From Flavobacteriia bacterium (GTDB lineage Bacteria > Bacteroidota > Bacteroidia > Flavobacteriales > Flavobacteriaceae), in the NCBI GenBank assembly GCA_003973375.1, contig QNYL01000228.1, positions 1 through 9,776 on the forward strand: a stretch of 9,776 nt of DNA, written 5' to 3'. Under the pieces are notes generated by a model. That model saw only the letters and a list, made by a program, of their open reading frames with translations, ran no database searches and was not told the origin of the DNA. A program made the translations under genes and the position numbers. Below are positions 1 through 7,604 of this stretch, piece by piece. Position 1 is the stretch's first letter. Every line of letters starts with the position of its first letter.

Positions 1-38
1 TAGTCGATGTATTAAAAACTGAAATAAAAGTTCTTTAG
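1..38 (+). CDS. etfB: 3' end of a gene, probably electron transfer flavoprotein beta subunit (partial)
   Basis: The frame beginning at base 3 is open from the window edge and reads VDVLKTEIKVL before a TAG at 36-38. EtfB proteins of Bacteroidota commonly end in a short helix of the form LLxxEAKVI/L, which this tail resembles. An etfA-like start follows 9 bases later, the usual gene order for this heterodimer, which passes electrons from acyl-CoA and other dehydrogenases to the quinone pool. Only 11 residues are visible, so the call rests on the tail and the neighbour together and is tentative. Confidence 0.4.
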   Translation, partial: VDVLKTEIKVL

Positions 39-47
39 GATGCAATA

Positions 48-254
48 TTGGATATTCTCGTTGTATTAGAAAATAATAAGGGAGCCATTCATCGCATGAG
101 TCTTGAGGCGATTGTTGCTGCTCAAAAACTTGCTGCTGAACAATACAAACTGATCGATTGCCAGGTGTACAACAGCCATCTCGCCAGCCTTGGAGCAAAA
201 GAGATCCCAAGAAAAGAATTTATCAAAATACTGAGTAATGCTTCTCAAGCCTAA
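48..254 (+). CDS. Truncated electron transfer flavoprotein alpha subunit-like stub (68 aa)
   Basis: Residues 1-30 ([13 protein letters not shown], then [14 protein letters not shown]) resemble the N-terminal strand and first helix of EtfA, where a bL(V/I)V..E..G.l...SLE.i.AA..LA pattern is typical. A normal EtfA is about 315-325 residues; this one stops at 68, after a poorly matching segment ending [16 protein letters not shown]. It has none of the C-terminal FAD-binding domain and cannot work as an ordinary EtfA. The start is a TTG at 48 with AGGA at 37-40, 7 bases before it; the in-frame TAG at 36-38 rules out a longer product, and the ATG at 40 is in another frame with an early stop. It directly follows a probable etfB tail. 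It is probably a deletion remnant of etfA; a short functional protein is possible but less likely. Confidence 0.5.
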   Translation: MDILVVLENNKGAIHRMSLEAIVAAQKLAAEQYKLIDCQVYNSHLASLGAKEIPRKEFIKILSNASQA

Positions 255-304
255 ACGGGTTTAAGAACAAACACTATTTAGAGCATTAGCTAATCAGTAT
301 TTTC

Positions 305-312
305 TATCTTTG
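305..312 (+). promoter_or_regulatory. Bacteroidota-type -7 promoter element of the mazG operon
   Basis: TATCTTTG matches the TAnnTTTG -7 consensus of the Bacteroidota primary sigma factor exactly. It ends 15 bases before the ATG at 328, which implies a very short leader. A -33 TTTG is not perfect: TTTA at 277-280 lies at about the right distance. A near copy, TATCTTTA, overlaps the start codon. Confidence 0.5.
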
Positions 313-327
313 TAAAAAATTATCTTT

Positions 328-654
328 ATGGATATTAAAAATGCTCAATTAGAAGTCGATAACTGGATCAAAGAACACGGTGTAAGGTATTTTAACGAAC
401 TGACCAATATGGCCCAGTTAACTGAGGAAGTTGGCGAAGTAGCCAGGATCATTGCACGGCGTTACGGTGAACAAAGTGAAAAGGAAAGCGATAAGAATAA
501 AGACCTCGGAGAAGAACTGGCTGATGTACTTTTTGTAGTGCTTTGCCTGGCCAATCAAACCGGGATCGATCTGCAGGAAGCCTTTGATAAAAAACTGGAC
601 CTGAAAGCCAAACGTGATCACGATCGCCACCATCAAAATAAAAAACTTCACTAA
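328..654 (+). CDS. MazG-type nucleotide pyrophosphohydrolase
   Basis: A protein of 108 residues of the short, single-domain MazG-like family, all-alpha enzymes that hydrolyse nucleoside triphosphates to monophosphate and pyrophosphate and are thought to clean the nucleotide pool in the cytoplasm. The two metal-binding signatures are present: E33-E34-x-x-E37 in the first helix (LTEEVGEVARII) and E63-x-x-D66 in the second (GEELADVLFVV). A conserved aromatic/Asn stretch (YFNELTNMAQL) precedes the first. The C-terminus is basic and His-rich (KRDHDRHHQNKKLH). The length fits the small dimer-forming family, not the ~260-residue E. coli MazG. A strong TAnnTTTG element lies just upstream, and the next gene begins 18 bases after the stop, so the two are probably co-transcribed. 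The exact substrate cannot be told from sequence. Confidence 0.85.
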   Translation: MDIKNAQLEVDNWIKEHGVRYFNELTNMAQLTEEVGEVARIIARRYGEQSEKESDKNKDLGEELADVLFVVLCLANQTGIDLQEAFDKKLDLKAKRDHDRHHQNKKLH

Positions 655-672
655 ACAGCTAAATTTTACTCC

Positions 673-930
673 ATGATCAATAAAAAATTTCAGGAAAATT
701 CCTTTATAAAAATGGCAGCTCTTAGCGCACTGCTTTTCTTTGTGGTTGTACTGATTATCGAAGCGGTTTTTGGACTTTTTAAAGGACAACAGATCTCTGA
801 AGCCCTATCAAAATATTCAAATACCGGATATTTAACCGGTAAAATTATAGGGGCTATTGTTTACGGACTTGTAATCTCTTATTTTTATAAGCGAAAGGCA
901 AAAAAGGTCTCTGAAAATCAGAAAAAATGA
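673..930 (+). CDS. Small two-helix membrane protein of unknown function
   Basis: 85 residues with two predicted membrane segments, about 14-36 (MAALSALLFFVVVLIIEAVFGL) and 52-71 (GYLTGKIIGAIVYGLVISYF), joined by a short polar loop. Both ends are basic (NKKF at the start; KRKAKK at 73-78), so by the positive-inside rule both termini should face the cytoplasm. I do not recognise a family. It follows the MazG-like gene by 18 bases and has no promoter motif of its own, so it is likely the second gene of that operon. Its stop at 928-930 lies 9 bases from the 3' end of the converging minus-strand gene. An uninterrupted frame, membrane-like composition and operon position support it as real. Confidence 0.65.
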   Translation: MINKKFQENSFIKMAALSALLFFVVVLIIEAVFGLFKGQQISEALSKYSNTGYLTGKIIGAIVYGLVISYFYKRKAKKVSENQKK

Positions 931-934
931 TCTT

Positions 935-947
935 TTGATTTAATCAA
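935..947. terminator. Weak dyad between convergent genes
   Basis: TTGATT-T-AATCAA is a perfect 6-base inverted repeat with a one-base centre. It lies across the 3' junction of the converging genes that end at 930 (plus) and 940 (minus), and TTTT at 933-936 overlaps it. It is short, has a very small loop and contains only two G/C pairs, so a terminator role is only a possibility. Confidence 0.2.
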
Positions 948-3900
948 TATGAATCAAATCGATATTGCTTTCTTTTACTTTCCGGTTTAAATTCTTAACA
1001 TCCGTGTTAAAGATCTTTTTTAACGCATTCAGCTCTTTATCAATAGCTCCGATCACCTCATTTTTAAACGCAACGGCCTGATCTGTAGGCCTGAAATCAC
1101 CCATAGAGGTAAGCGAATTTAAATGCGCCAGTTTGTTGTTAAGCTTGATCGGATAATTCAAAGGATCCTGATTGCTTTTACTTTTGGTTTGATAGAGATT
1201 GTTCTCGATCTCAGTAAGTTGTTTTGAAATACTATCGGCATAATCCAGTAATTCTTTGTGCTTGTCTTTATCAGCCACCGATTTCTTTAAAACTTTGATC
1301 TGATCTTTCACTTTCGTGATATTTTTAAGCGCCAGATGTGTCTCGGTAAGTTTATCTCTTACTTCCGTAATAAAATCAAACTGAGCCTGCATATCCTGAA
1401 GGGTTGCCGTACTCCTTGGATCCTTAAGCAGCTTGAATTCCTGTGTTCTCGATTGTCTGTTCTTCGTAAGACTCACGCTGTAATCACCGGGAAGTGCTTT
1501 TGGTCCGTTTAACGAAGCCCACCACAGGATCATACCTTTTACTTTTTCAGCTCCCGGATACATCAGATCCCAGTGAAAAACATTGCTGCCGGGTTTAACT
1601 TCTAATTTCCCTTCTTTTTTCTCCTTATCGGGATGGTTGGAGAATTTACGGATCATTTGCTTTTTCGAATCGTAAAAAGTCAGACTGATCGTATCGGCTT
1701 TGGTCGTATCCTTTACATAAAAATGAACGGCAACACCCCCGTAGGCATTTTGTCCCTGAGTTTTTGATTTGGCTCCTCTTCCCCCTCCCATTCTATAGGA
1801 GTTAGCAGGTTTGTATAAAAAGAAATCTTCTTTGATCAGATTTTTATCGATCTGGCGCAGAGGCTCCAGATCATCAATAATCCAAAAAGATCTCCCCTGC
1901 GTAGCCGCAATCAGATTGTTATCTTTTATGGTCAGATCGGTAACAGGTACTACCGGTAAATTCAGTTTAAATTTTTGCCAGAAATTCCCATCGTCAAAAC
2001 TGATGTACATTCCGTTCTCGGTACCTGCAAACAGCAAACCTTTACGTTTGGGATCCGCTCTTAAAACCCTGGTAAAATCCTCAGAATCAATATTATTCAC
2101 GATCAGTTTCCAGCTTTTACCATAATTGTCTGTTTTATAGATATAAGGTTTATAATCGCCCGATTTGTATTTTGTTCCCACAACATAAGCGCCTCCTTTT
2201 ACAAAAGGATCCACCTCAATACAATTGATCATCATCCATTCAGGCATATTCTTAGGGGTAACATTGTTCCAGTTTTTACCTCCGTCTCTTGTCATATAAA
2301 CCAATCCGTCATCTGAACCCGTCCAGATCAGATCTTTTTCAACGGGCGATTCCACAGCAGCAAAAATGGTAGCATAATATTCCACTCCGGTATTGTCTTT
2401 TGTAATAGGGCCTCCCGAAGCTTTTAATGTTTTCGGATCATTCCGGGTAAGATCCGGACTGATGATCTCCCAGGATTGCCCTTCATTATAGGTTACATGC
2501 AAATGATTGGAAGCTGTATATAATTTCTTTGGATTATGCGGCGAAAAGAAAATGGGAAAATTCCATTGAAAACGATATTTAAAATCCTCAGCTCCGTGTC
2601 CCATCGGATCATCCGGCCACACATTGATCGCTCTCACTTCTTTGGTTTTATGATTAATACGTGTCAGGAATCCGCTATAGCTGCCTCCGTAAACCACATC
2701 ATTGTTCACAGGATCAACAGCAATATGTGCACTTTCTCCTCCGGCAGTACTTTCCCAGTCTTTTTCACTTATAAATCTGCCATCACTGCGATGACGGATT
2801 CTTACCGTAGAATTATCCTGCTGAGCTCCGTAGATCCGGTAAGGAAAAGCATGATCTGTAGTAACACGATAGATCTGTGCCGTGGGCTGGTTGTTGTATG
2901 TGCTCCAGTTCTCCCCTGCATCAAAAGTGATCTGGGCTCCACCGTCATCGGCAATGATCATCCGGTTGGCATCTTCCGGAGCGATCCACAGATCGTGATG
3001 ATCGCCATGCGGTGCATTGAAGGTTTTAAAGGTTTTTCCACCATCTTTTGACCGGTGGTACTGTACATTCATCACATAGATCGTATTTTTATCCTTTGTG
3101 TCGGCATAGATTTTTGAATAATACCAGGCTCTTTGGCGCAGTTTTCTTTCTTTATTGATCAGTTTCCAGGTTTTTCCCGCATCATCTGAACGGTAAACCC
3201 CGCCCTCTTTATTCTCAATGATCGCCCAGACCACATCAGAATCGAGAGGAGAAACTGTAATTCCTGAGATCCCCCAGATTCCTTTAGGCAAACCTTTATT
3301 TTTTGAAATATTTTTCCAGGTTTCTCCTCCATCGGTACTTTTCCAAAGCGCTGAACCTTCTCCTCCACTGGAAAGACTGTAAGGAGTTCTTCTGACATTC
3401 CAGGTACTGGCATAAAGAATTCTCGGATTGTTAGGATCCATGATCAGATCAACAGCTCCGGCATCTGCATTGGCAAAGAGAACCTTTTTCCAGTTCTTTC
3501 CCCCGTCTGTCGATTTGTAAACTCCTCTTTCCGCAGAGGATTTATACAGATCTCCCAAAACGGCAGCAAAAACAATATCGGGATTTTTAGGATGGATTCT
3601 GATCCTTGGAATATGCCTTGAATTCTTCAGACCGGTAAATTTCCAGGTCTTTCCTGCATCCACCGATTTCCATATCCCATTACCGGAAGAAACATTTCCA
3701 CGAACAGTTACTTCACCTCCACCCACATAGATCACATTATTATCCCATTCGCTTACCGCCACGGCACCAATTGAACCCCCAAAAAAACCATCTGATATAT
3801 TTTTCCACGTGTTTCCGGCATCGGTGGTTTTCCACACACCGCCACCGGTTGTACCCATATAAAATAAGTTACTCTTTCCCGGAACTCCGGTCACTGCAGC

Positions 3901-4047
3901 ACTTCTTCCTCCTCGGAACGGACCAATATTACGCCACTGAACACTTTTATAAAAGTCCTCTGAAAATTTGGTAACATTCTTTTGTGCATTACCTTTGTAG
4001 CTTGCAAAAATAAAAATGAAGAAAAGGAAGTGTAATATTTTTTTCAT
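940..4047 (-). CDS. Exported Asp-box (BNR) repeat protein of the VPS10/sortilin-like propeller type
   Basis: A 1035-residue protein. Residues 1-21 form a Sec signal peptide (MKK, a Phe/Ile-rich core, then GNA before Gln22), so it acts in the periplasm or outside. The body, about 35-725, is a long beta-propeller-like region with eleven Asp-box motifs ((S/T)-x-D-x-G-x-x-W) starting near residues 74, 128, 179, 237, 287, 333, 374, 519, 586, 639 and 683; the sixth ends in Phe, and the eighth and tenth have Asn for Asp. Residues 740-875 look like a beta-sandwich (FHWDLMYPG at 824-832), and 880-1035 is Lys/Glu-rich helix, probably coiled coil. Such proteins are often named glycosyl hydrolase or sialidase-like, but Asp boxes only mark the fold. 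I see no sialidase FRIP motif or certain catalytic set, so the substrate is unknown. It ends LIHID with no type IX secretion sorting domain. It is divergent from aroA. Confidence 0.85.
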   Translation of the reverse strand: MKKILHFLFFIFIFASYKGNAQKNVTKFSEDFYKSVQWRNIGPFRGGRSAAVTGVPGKSNLFYMGTTGGGVWKTTDAGNTWKNISDGFFGGSIGAVAVSEWDNNVIYVGGGEVTVRGNVSSGNGIWKSVDAGKTWKFTGLKNSRHIPRIRIHPKNPDIVFAAVLGDLYKSSAERGVYKSTDGGKNWKKVLFANADAGAVDLIMDPNNPRILYASTWNVRRTPYSLSSGGEGSALWKSTDGGETWKNISKNKGLPKGIWGISGITVSPLDSDVVWAIIENKEGGVYRSDDAGKTWKLINKERKLRQRAWYYSKIYADTKDKNTIYVMNVQYHRSKDGGKTFKTFNAPHGDHHDLWIAPEDANRMIIADDGGAQITFDAGENWSTYNNQPTAQIYRVTTDHAFPYRIYGAQQDNSTVRIRHRSDGRFISEKDWESTAGGESAHIAVDPVNNDVVYGGSYSGFLTRINHKTKEVRAINVWPDDPMGHGAEDFKYRFQWNFPIFFSPHNPKKLYTASNHLHVTYNEGQSWEIISPDLTRNDPKTLKASGGPITKDNTGVEYYATIFAAVESPVEKDLIWTGSDDGLVYMTRDGGKNWNNVTPKNMPEWMMINCIEVDPFVKGGAYVVGTKYKSGDYKPYIYKTDNYGKSWKLIVNNIDSEDFTRVLRADPKRKGLLFAGTENGMYISFDDGNFWQKFKLNLPVVPVTDLTIKDNNLIAATQGRSFWIIDDLEPLRQIDKNLIKEDFFLYKPANSYRMGGGRGAKSKTQGQNAYGGVAVHFYVKDTTKADTISLTFYDSKKQMIRKFSNHPDKEKKEGKLEVKPGSNVFHWDLMYPGAEKVKGMILWWASLNGPKALPGDYSVSLTKNRQSRTQEFKLLKDPRSTATLQDMQAQFDFITEVRDKLTETHLALKNITKVKDQIKVLKKSVADKDKHKELLDYADSISKQLTEIENNLYQTKSKSNQDPLNYPIKLNNKLAHLNSLTSMGDFRPTDQAVAFKNEVIGAIDKELNALKKIFNTDVKNLNRKVKESNIDLIHID

Positions 4048-4069
4048 GATATTTCTTTAAATGATAAGC

Positions 4070-4077
4070 TAAAAGTA
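4070..4077 (-). promoter_or_regulatory. Possible -7 element for the Asp-box protein gene
   Basis: On the minus strand, TACTTTTA matches TAnnTTTG at all but the last base and sits 22 bases before the ATG at 4047. No good -33 TTTG is visible. The 58-base divergent space (4048-4105) must hold the promoters of both this gene and aroA. Confidence 0.25.
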
Positions 4078-4105
4078 ACAATAATTATTAATTCTGATAA
4101 ATTTA

Positions 4106-5314
4106 ATGGATTTATATTTAGACCATACCGGCTACAGGATCAAAGAGGTGAAAATTACCATATCAGGCTCTAAAAGTGAATCCAACAGAATGCTGATCCT
4201 GCAAAAGATCTTTCCGAATATTGTTTTAAGAAATCTTTCCGATTCTGATGATACCCAACATTTGCTCAAGGCATTGAATTCGCAAAATAATACTATTGAT
4301 ATTGGTCATGCCGGAACAGCAATGCGCTTTTTAACCGCTTATTTTTCCGTAAAGGAAAATTCTGATATCATCCTTACCGGATCCGAACGTATGCAAAACC
4401 GCCCGGTAAAAATACTTGTGGATGCCTTAAAAGAGCTCGGTGCAGATATAAGCTATTTAAAAAATGACGGCTTTCCTCCGTTAAGGATCAAAGGAAAAGA
4501 ACTGGCAAGAAATAAGGTGAAGATCAAAGGAAATGTAAGCAGTCAGTACATTTCTGCTTTAATTTTGATCGCTGCAGGATTGCCTAAAGGACTTGAAATA
4601 GAGCTTTTGGGTAAGATCACCTCTGTTCCTTATATCAAAATGACCCTGGCCTTATTAAACCAGATCGGAATTGAAACGCAATGGGAAGATAAGATCATAA
4701 AGATCGCTAAAAAAGAAAAAATTGAAGATATTGTTTTAACCGTTGAATCCGACTGGAGTTCGGCCTCTTATTTTTTCAGTCTGATCGCTTTGAGCGATAA
4801 CAAAACGATACAACTCTCTGCATACAAAAAAAACAGTTTACAGGGAGACAGCTCTTTGGTTGAGATCTATAAACATTTTGGCGTGGAAACCGGATTTGAA
4901 GAAAATACCATTATTTTGCATAAACATCCAAAAGAGATAAAACATCTCAACCTGGATCTGGTCAATTCGCCCGATCTGGCACAGACTATTGCTGTAAGCT
5001 GTTTCGGACTTGGTATTTCCTGTGATCTTACCGGATTACATACGCTTAAAATTAAAGAAACAGATCGTTTGGTGGCGCTGCAAAATGAATTACAAAAACT
5101 GGGCGCTGAAGTTGAAATTACCGATAAAAGTCTGCACCTGAAAGCATCACATCAAATTAAAAAGAACATCAGCATCAAAACCTATGATGATCACCGGATG
5201 GCTATGGCTTTTGCTCCTTTATCCCTAAAAGTACCCATAAAAATTGAAAATGCCGAAGTAGTGAGTAAATCCTATCCTGATTTCTGGAACGATCTTGAAA
5301 AGGCATTAGGCTAA
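4106..5314 (+). CDS. aroA: 3-phosphoshikimate 1-carboxyvinyltransferase (EPSP synthase)
   Basis: The sixth shikimate-pathway step: transfers enolpyruvyl from PEP to shikimate 3-phosphate in the cytoplasm, toward chorismate and the aromatic amino acids. At 402 residues it is shorter than E. coli AroA (427), usual for Bacteroidota. Visible motifs with likely E. coli equivalents: S20-G-S-K23-S-E-S-N-R28 (Lys22, Arg27); GHAGTAMRF at 67-75 (Gly96 loop, Arg100 as R74); R99 in QNRPVKIL (Arg124); S145-S146-Q147 (Ser169-Gln171); catalytic D290 in NSPDLAQTIA (Asp313); K317-E-T-D-R321 (Lys340, Arg344); D361-D-H-R364 (His385-Arg386); K388 in SKSYPDFW (Lys411). All catalytic positions seem intact. The glyphosate-loop Pro101 equivalent is Phe75. 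topB begins 39 bases downstream on the same strand with no obvious terminator between them, so they may be co-transcribed. Confidence 0.95.
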   Translation: MDLYLDHTGYRIKEVKITISGSKSESNRMLILQKIFPNIVLRNLSDSDDTQHLLKALNSQNNTIDIGHAGTAMRFLTAYFSVKENSDIILTGSERMQNRPVKILVDALKELGADISYLKNDGFPPLRIKGKELARNKVKIKGNVSSQYISALILIAAGLPKGLEIELLGKITSVPYIKMTLALLNQIGIETQWEDKIIKIAKKEKIEDIVLTVESDWSSASYFFSLIALSDNKTIQLSAYKKNSLQGDSSLVEIYKHFGVETGFEENTIILHKHPKEIKHLNLDLVNSPDLAQTIAVSCFGLGISCDLTGLHTLKIKETDRLVALQNELQKLGAEVEITDKSLHLKASHQIKKNISIKTYDDHRMAMAFAPLSLKVPIKIENAEVVSKSYPDFWNDLEKALG

Positions 5315-5353
5315 CGAAAATAAATTTTTTAATCTTAAATTCTAATCTGTTAC

Positions 5354-7444
5354 ATGAAAGTAATCCTTGCCGAAAAACCATCTGTTGCACGAGACATCGC
5401 AAAAATTGTAGGAGCAAACCAAAGAAATGATGGTTATCTCAGCGGTAACGATTATGCCGTAACCTATGCTTTCGGTCATCTGATCGAACTTGCCAACATC
5501 AAAAAATACCAGGAGCATCTGAGTCTGGACAATCTGCCGGTAATTCCGGAAAAGATCGATCTGGAACTGGCTTCCGATCAGGGAAAAAGGAAACAATTTG
5601 CCGTGATAAAAAAACTTTTTAAGGAAGCCGATGAGATCATCAACGCTACAGATGCCGGTAGAGAAGGAGAACTGATCTTCAGATACATCTATTTAATGGC
5701 CAAGGTAAGAGTGCCTTTTAAACGTTTATGGATCTCTTCCATGACCGATGAAGCCATAAAAAAAGGCTTTGCTACCTTAAAAAACGGACTGGAATACAAC
5801 AATTTATATTATTCTGCAAAAGCCCGGGCCGAGGCCGACTGGCTGGTGGGCCTTAACGGATCGATCGCCCTGACCAGAAGTGCCAATACCGGGAGAACGC
5901 TAAGCGTGGGAAGGGTTCAAAGTCCCACGGTGGCCCTGATCGTGAACCGCTATCTGGAAAATAAGAATTTCGTTCCGGAAGATTACTTTACCATTTTCAC
6001 AATTTTAAAAAGCCATGATCAGAATTTTAAGGCAATCGTAGAGGGGAAATTCAGCAAAAAAGAAGAGGCTGAAAAAACTCTGGAAAAGATCTCTGACAAA
6101 GCCCTGGTTAAAGATATTGAAAAGAAAGAGACACGAACCGCTACGCCTTTACCCTTCGATCTGACCTCTTTACAAGCCGAAGCCAATAAAAAACATGGTT
6201 ATTCCGCTCAGGAAACACTGCAATTTGCACAAAATCTGTACGAAAGACATAAGATCATCACATATCCCAGAACCGACAGCAGGTATCTGAGCAAGGATAT
6301 GATCAATGATATTTACCAGACCTTTGAGACTCTGAAGAGCTATCAATTAAAAAGTTATGCACAGCATCTGGAGGTAATCCTGGAAAGGAAAAACAAAAGA
6401 CCCATCAACGATAAAAAAGTGACCGATCACCATGCCATCATCCCAACGGGGAAAAACCCTCAGGGGCTGGCAGAAGGAGAGCGAAACATCTATAAACTCG
6501 TACTGTTTCAGTTTTGTAAGGCCTTTCATAAACCGGTTTTAAAAGATTCTACCAAAGTCGTTCTCGATTCAAACGAAGTAGAATTGATCGCCCGGGGAAA
6601 TATTTTAAAAGATATTGGTTTTAAGATCTTCGACGGTAAAAAACTGGATGAAGAGGATGAAGATACCTTGTTGCCTCCTCTTGAAAAGGATGAGATCACG
6701 GATGTGATATCAAAAGAGATCGAAGCCAAAAAAACAAAACCGCTCCCCATACTTACCGAAGCCTCCCTTTTAAAACTGATGGAAACAGCCGGTAAATTAC
6801 TCGATGATGAAGATTCTGAACTGGCAGAGGCAATGAAGGAAAAAGGAATTGGAACTCCGGCAACACGTGCGGGAATAATCGAAACCATCATAAGAAGAGG
6901 TTATATTAAAAGAGAAAAGAAAAAGCTCATCCCAAGTGATCTGGGAATCGAATTTGTTAAGAATCTGGAAGGATTTGCCATTCTTTCTCCTAAACTGACC
7001 GGTGACTGGGAACATAAACTAAAACAGATCGAAAAAGGAGAGCTGGAATACAAAACCTTTAACGATCAGATCAAAGCCTACACCCATCAGGTAACTGATC
7101 AGATGAAAAATTCGGGGAAAGGATTTACTCAGTTTGTTGATCCGAACCTGCAGGATTGCCCTGTTTGCGGTAAAGGAAAACTAAAACACTCTCCAAAATC
7201 GGTCTTCTGTACCAACAACAAATACAGTAATGGCGATTGTAATTTCTATCTTCCTAAAACCATCGCCAAAAAGAAACTAACCGACAATCAGATTCAGGAA
7301 CTCCTTACCAAAGGAGAAACAGGATTTTTAAAAGGTTTTGTCGCCAAAAGCGGAAATAAATTTGAGGCAGCTTTAAAGATCAATAAAGAAAAGGCTAAAG
7401 TAGATATGATTTTCAGACCAAGGGAAGAGGCTAAAAACAACTAA
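5354..7444 (+). CDS. topB: DNA topoisomerase III (type IA)
   Basis: A 696-residue type IA topoisomerase, which cuts one DNA strand through a 5'-phosphotyrosine, passes the other strand and reseals, mainly resolving replication and recombination intermediates. Domains in order: TOPRIM 1-135 with E7 (ILAEKPSVA) and the acidic motif D100-A-G-R-E104-G (second Asp of the usual DxD is Gly102); then the four-domain torus, with the nucleophile Tyr304 in ITYPRTDSRYLS; the DHHAIIPTG block at 358-366; GIGTPATRAGIIETI at 498-512; and a C-terminal zinc ribbon at 602-629 with C602-P-V-C605, C619 and C629. A small repeated C-terminal domain follows (TGFLKGF, 656-662). The DAGREGE form of TOPRIM and the single zinc ribbon separate it from TopA. 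ATG at 5354 gives the MKVILAEKPS start typical of the family. Confidence 0.95.
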   Translation: MKVILAEKPSVARDIAKIVGANQRNDGYLSGNDYAVTYAFGHLIELANIKKYQEHLSLDNLPVIPEKIDLELASDQGKRKQFAVIKKLFKEADEIINATDAGREGELIFRYIYLMAKVRVPFKRLWISSMTDEAIKKGFATLKNGLEYNNLYYSAKARAEADWLVGLNGSIALTRSANTGRTLSVGRVQSPTVALIVNRYLENKNFVPEDYFTIFTILKSHDQNFKAIVEGKFSKKEEAEKTLEKISDKALVKDIEKKETRTATPLPFDLTSLQAEANKKHGYSAQETLQFAQNLYERHKIITYPRTDSRYLSKDMINDIYQTFETLKSYQLKSYAQHLEVILERKNKRPINDKKVTDHHAIIPTGKNPQGLAEGERNIYKLVLFQFCKAFHKPVLKDSTKVVLDSNEVELIARGNILKDIGFKIFDGKKLDEEDEDTLLPPLEKDEITDVISKEIEAKKTKPLPILTEASLLKLMETAGKLLDDEDSELAEAMKEKGIGTPATRAGIIETIIRRGYIKREKKKLIPSDLGIEFVKNLEGFAILSPKLTGDWEHKLKQIEKGELEYKTFNDQIKAYTHQVTDQMKNSGKGFTQFVDPNLQDCPVCGKGKLKHSPKSVFCTNNKYSNGDCNFYLPKTIAKKKLTDNQIQELLTKGETGFLKGFVAKSGNKFEAALKINKEKAKVDMIFRPREEAKNN

Positions 7445-7525
7445 CAAACCTGATTCGGTACGTTTTAAAAAAGTACTCCCAAAAAATATATCTCTGTTTT
7501 ATAAGCTTTTAATCAACTTATTTAG

Positions 7526-7533
7526 TAAATTTG
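7526..7533 (+). promoter_or_regulatory. Bacteroidota-type -7 promoter element for the exported isomerase gene
   Basis: TAAATTTG matches TAnnTTTG exactly, and TTTT at 7497-7500 sits near the place of a -33 TTTG. Transcription would start near 7540, leaving a leader of about 65 bases before the ATG at 7605. The 160-base gap after topB contains only weak dyads, for example GTAC at 7458-7461 and 7473-7476 flanking TTTTAAAA. Confidence 0.5.
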
Positions 7534-7604
7534 GATAACAGGTTTTACTTTCCTTCTTAAAAGATCGTAGAATCACTTTTACCAGACATTTTAAATATAA
7601 AATT

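Noticed and set aside
418..789. 123-residue minus-strand frame opposite mazG and the membrane protein gene
   Set aside because: It covers a clearly conserved mazG on the other strand, and its Phe/Lys-rich translation is typical of antisense frames.
2536..3051. 171-residue plus-strand open frame inside the Asp-box gene
   Set aside because: It lies antisense to strongly conserved Asp-box coding sequence and its translation resembles no protein family; it is a shadow frame.
6526..6891. 121-residue minus-strand frame inside topB
   Set aside because: Ser-rich translation is the antisense of Glu/Asp/Lys codons in topB; no promoter or family resemblance.
7458..7476. GTAC...GTAC dyad after topB as its terminator
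   Set aside because: The stem is short and interrupted with mostly A-T pairs, so it is not convincing as an intrinsic terminator.
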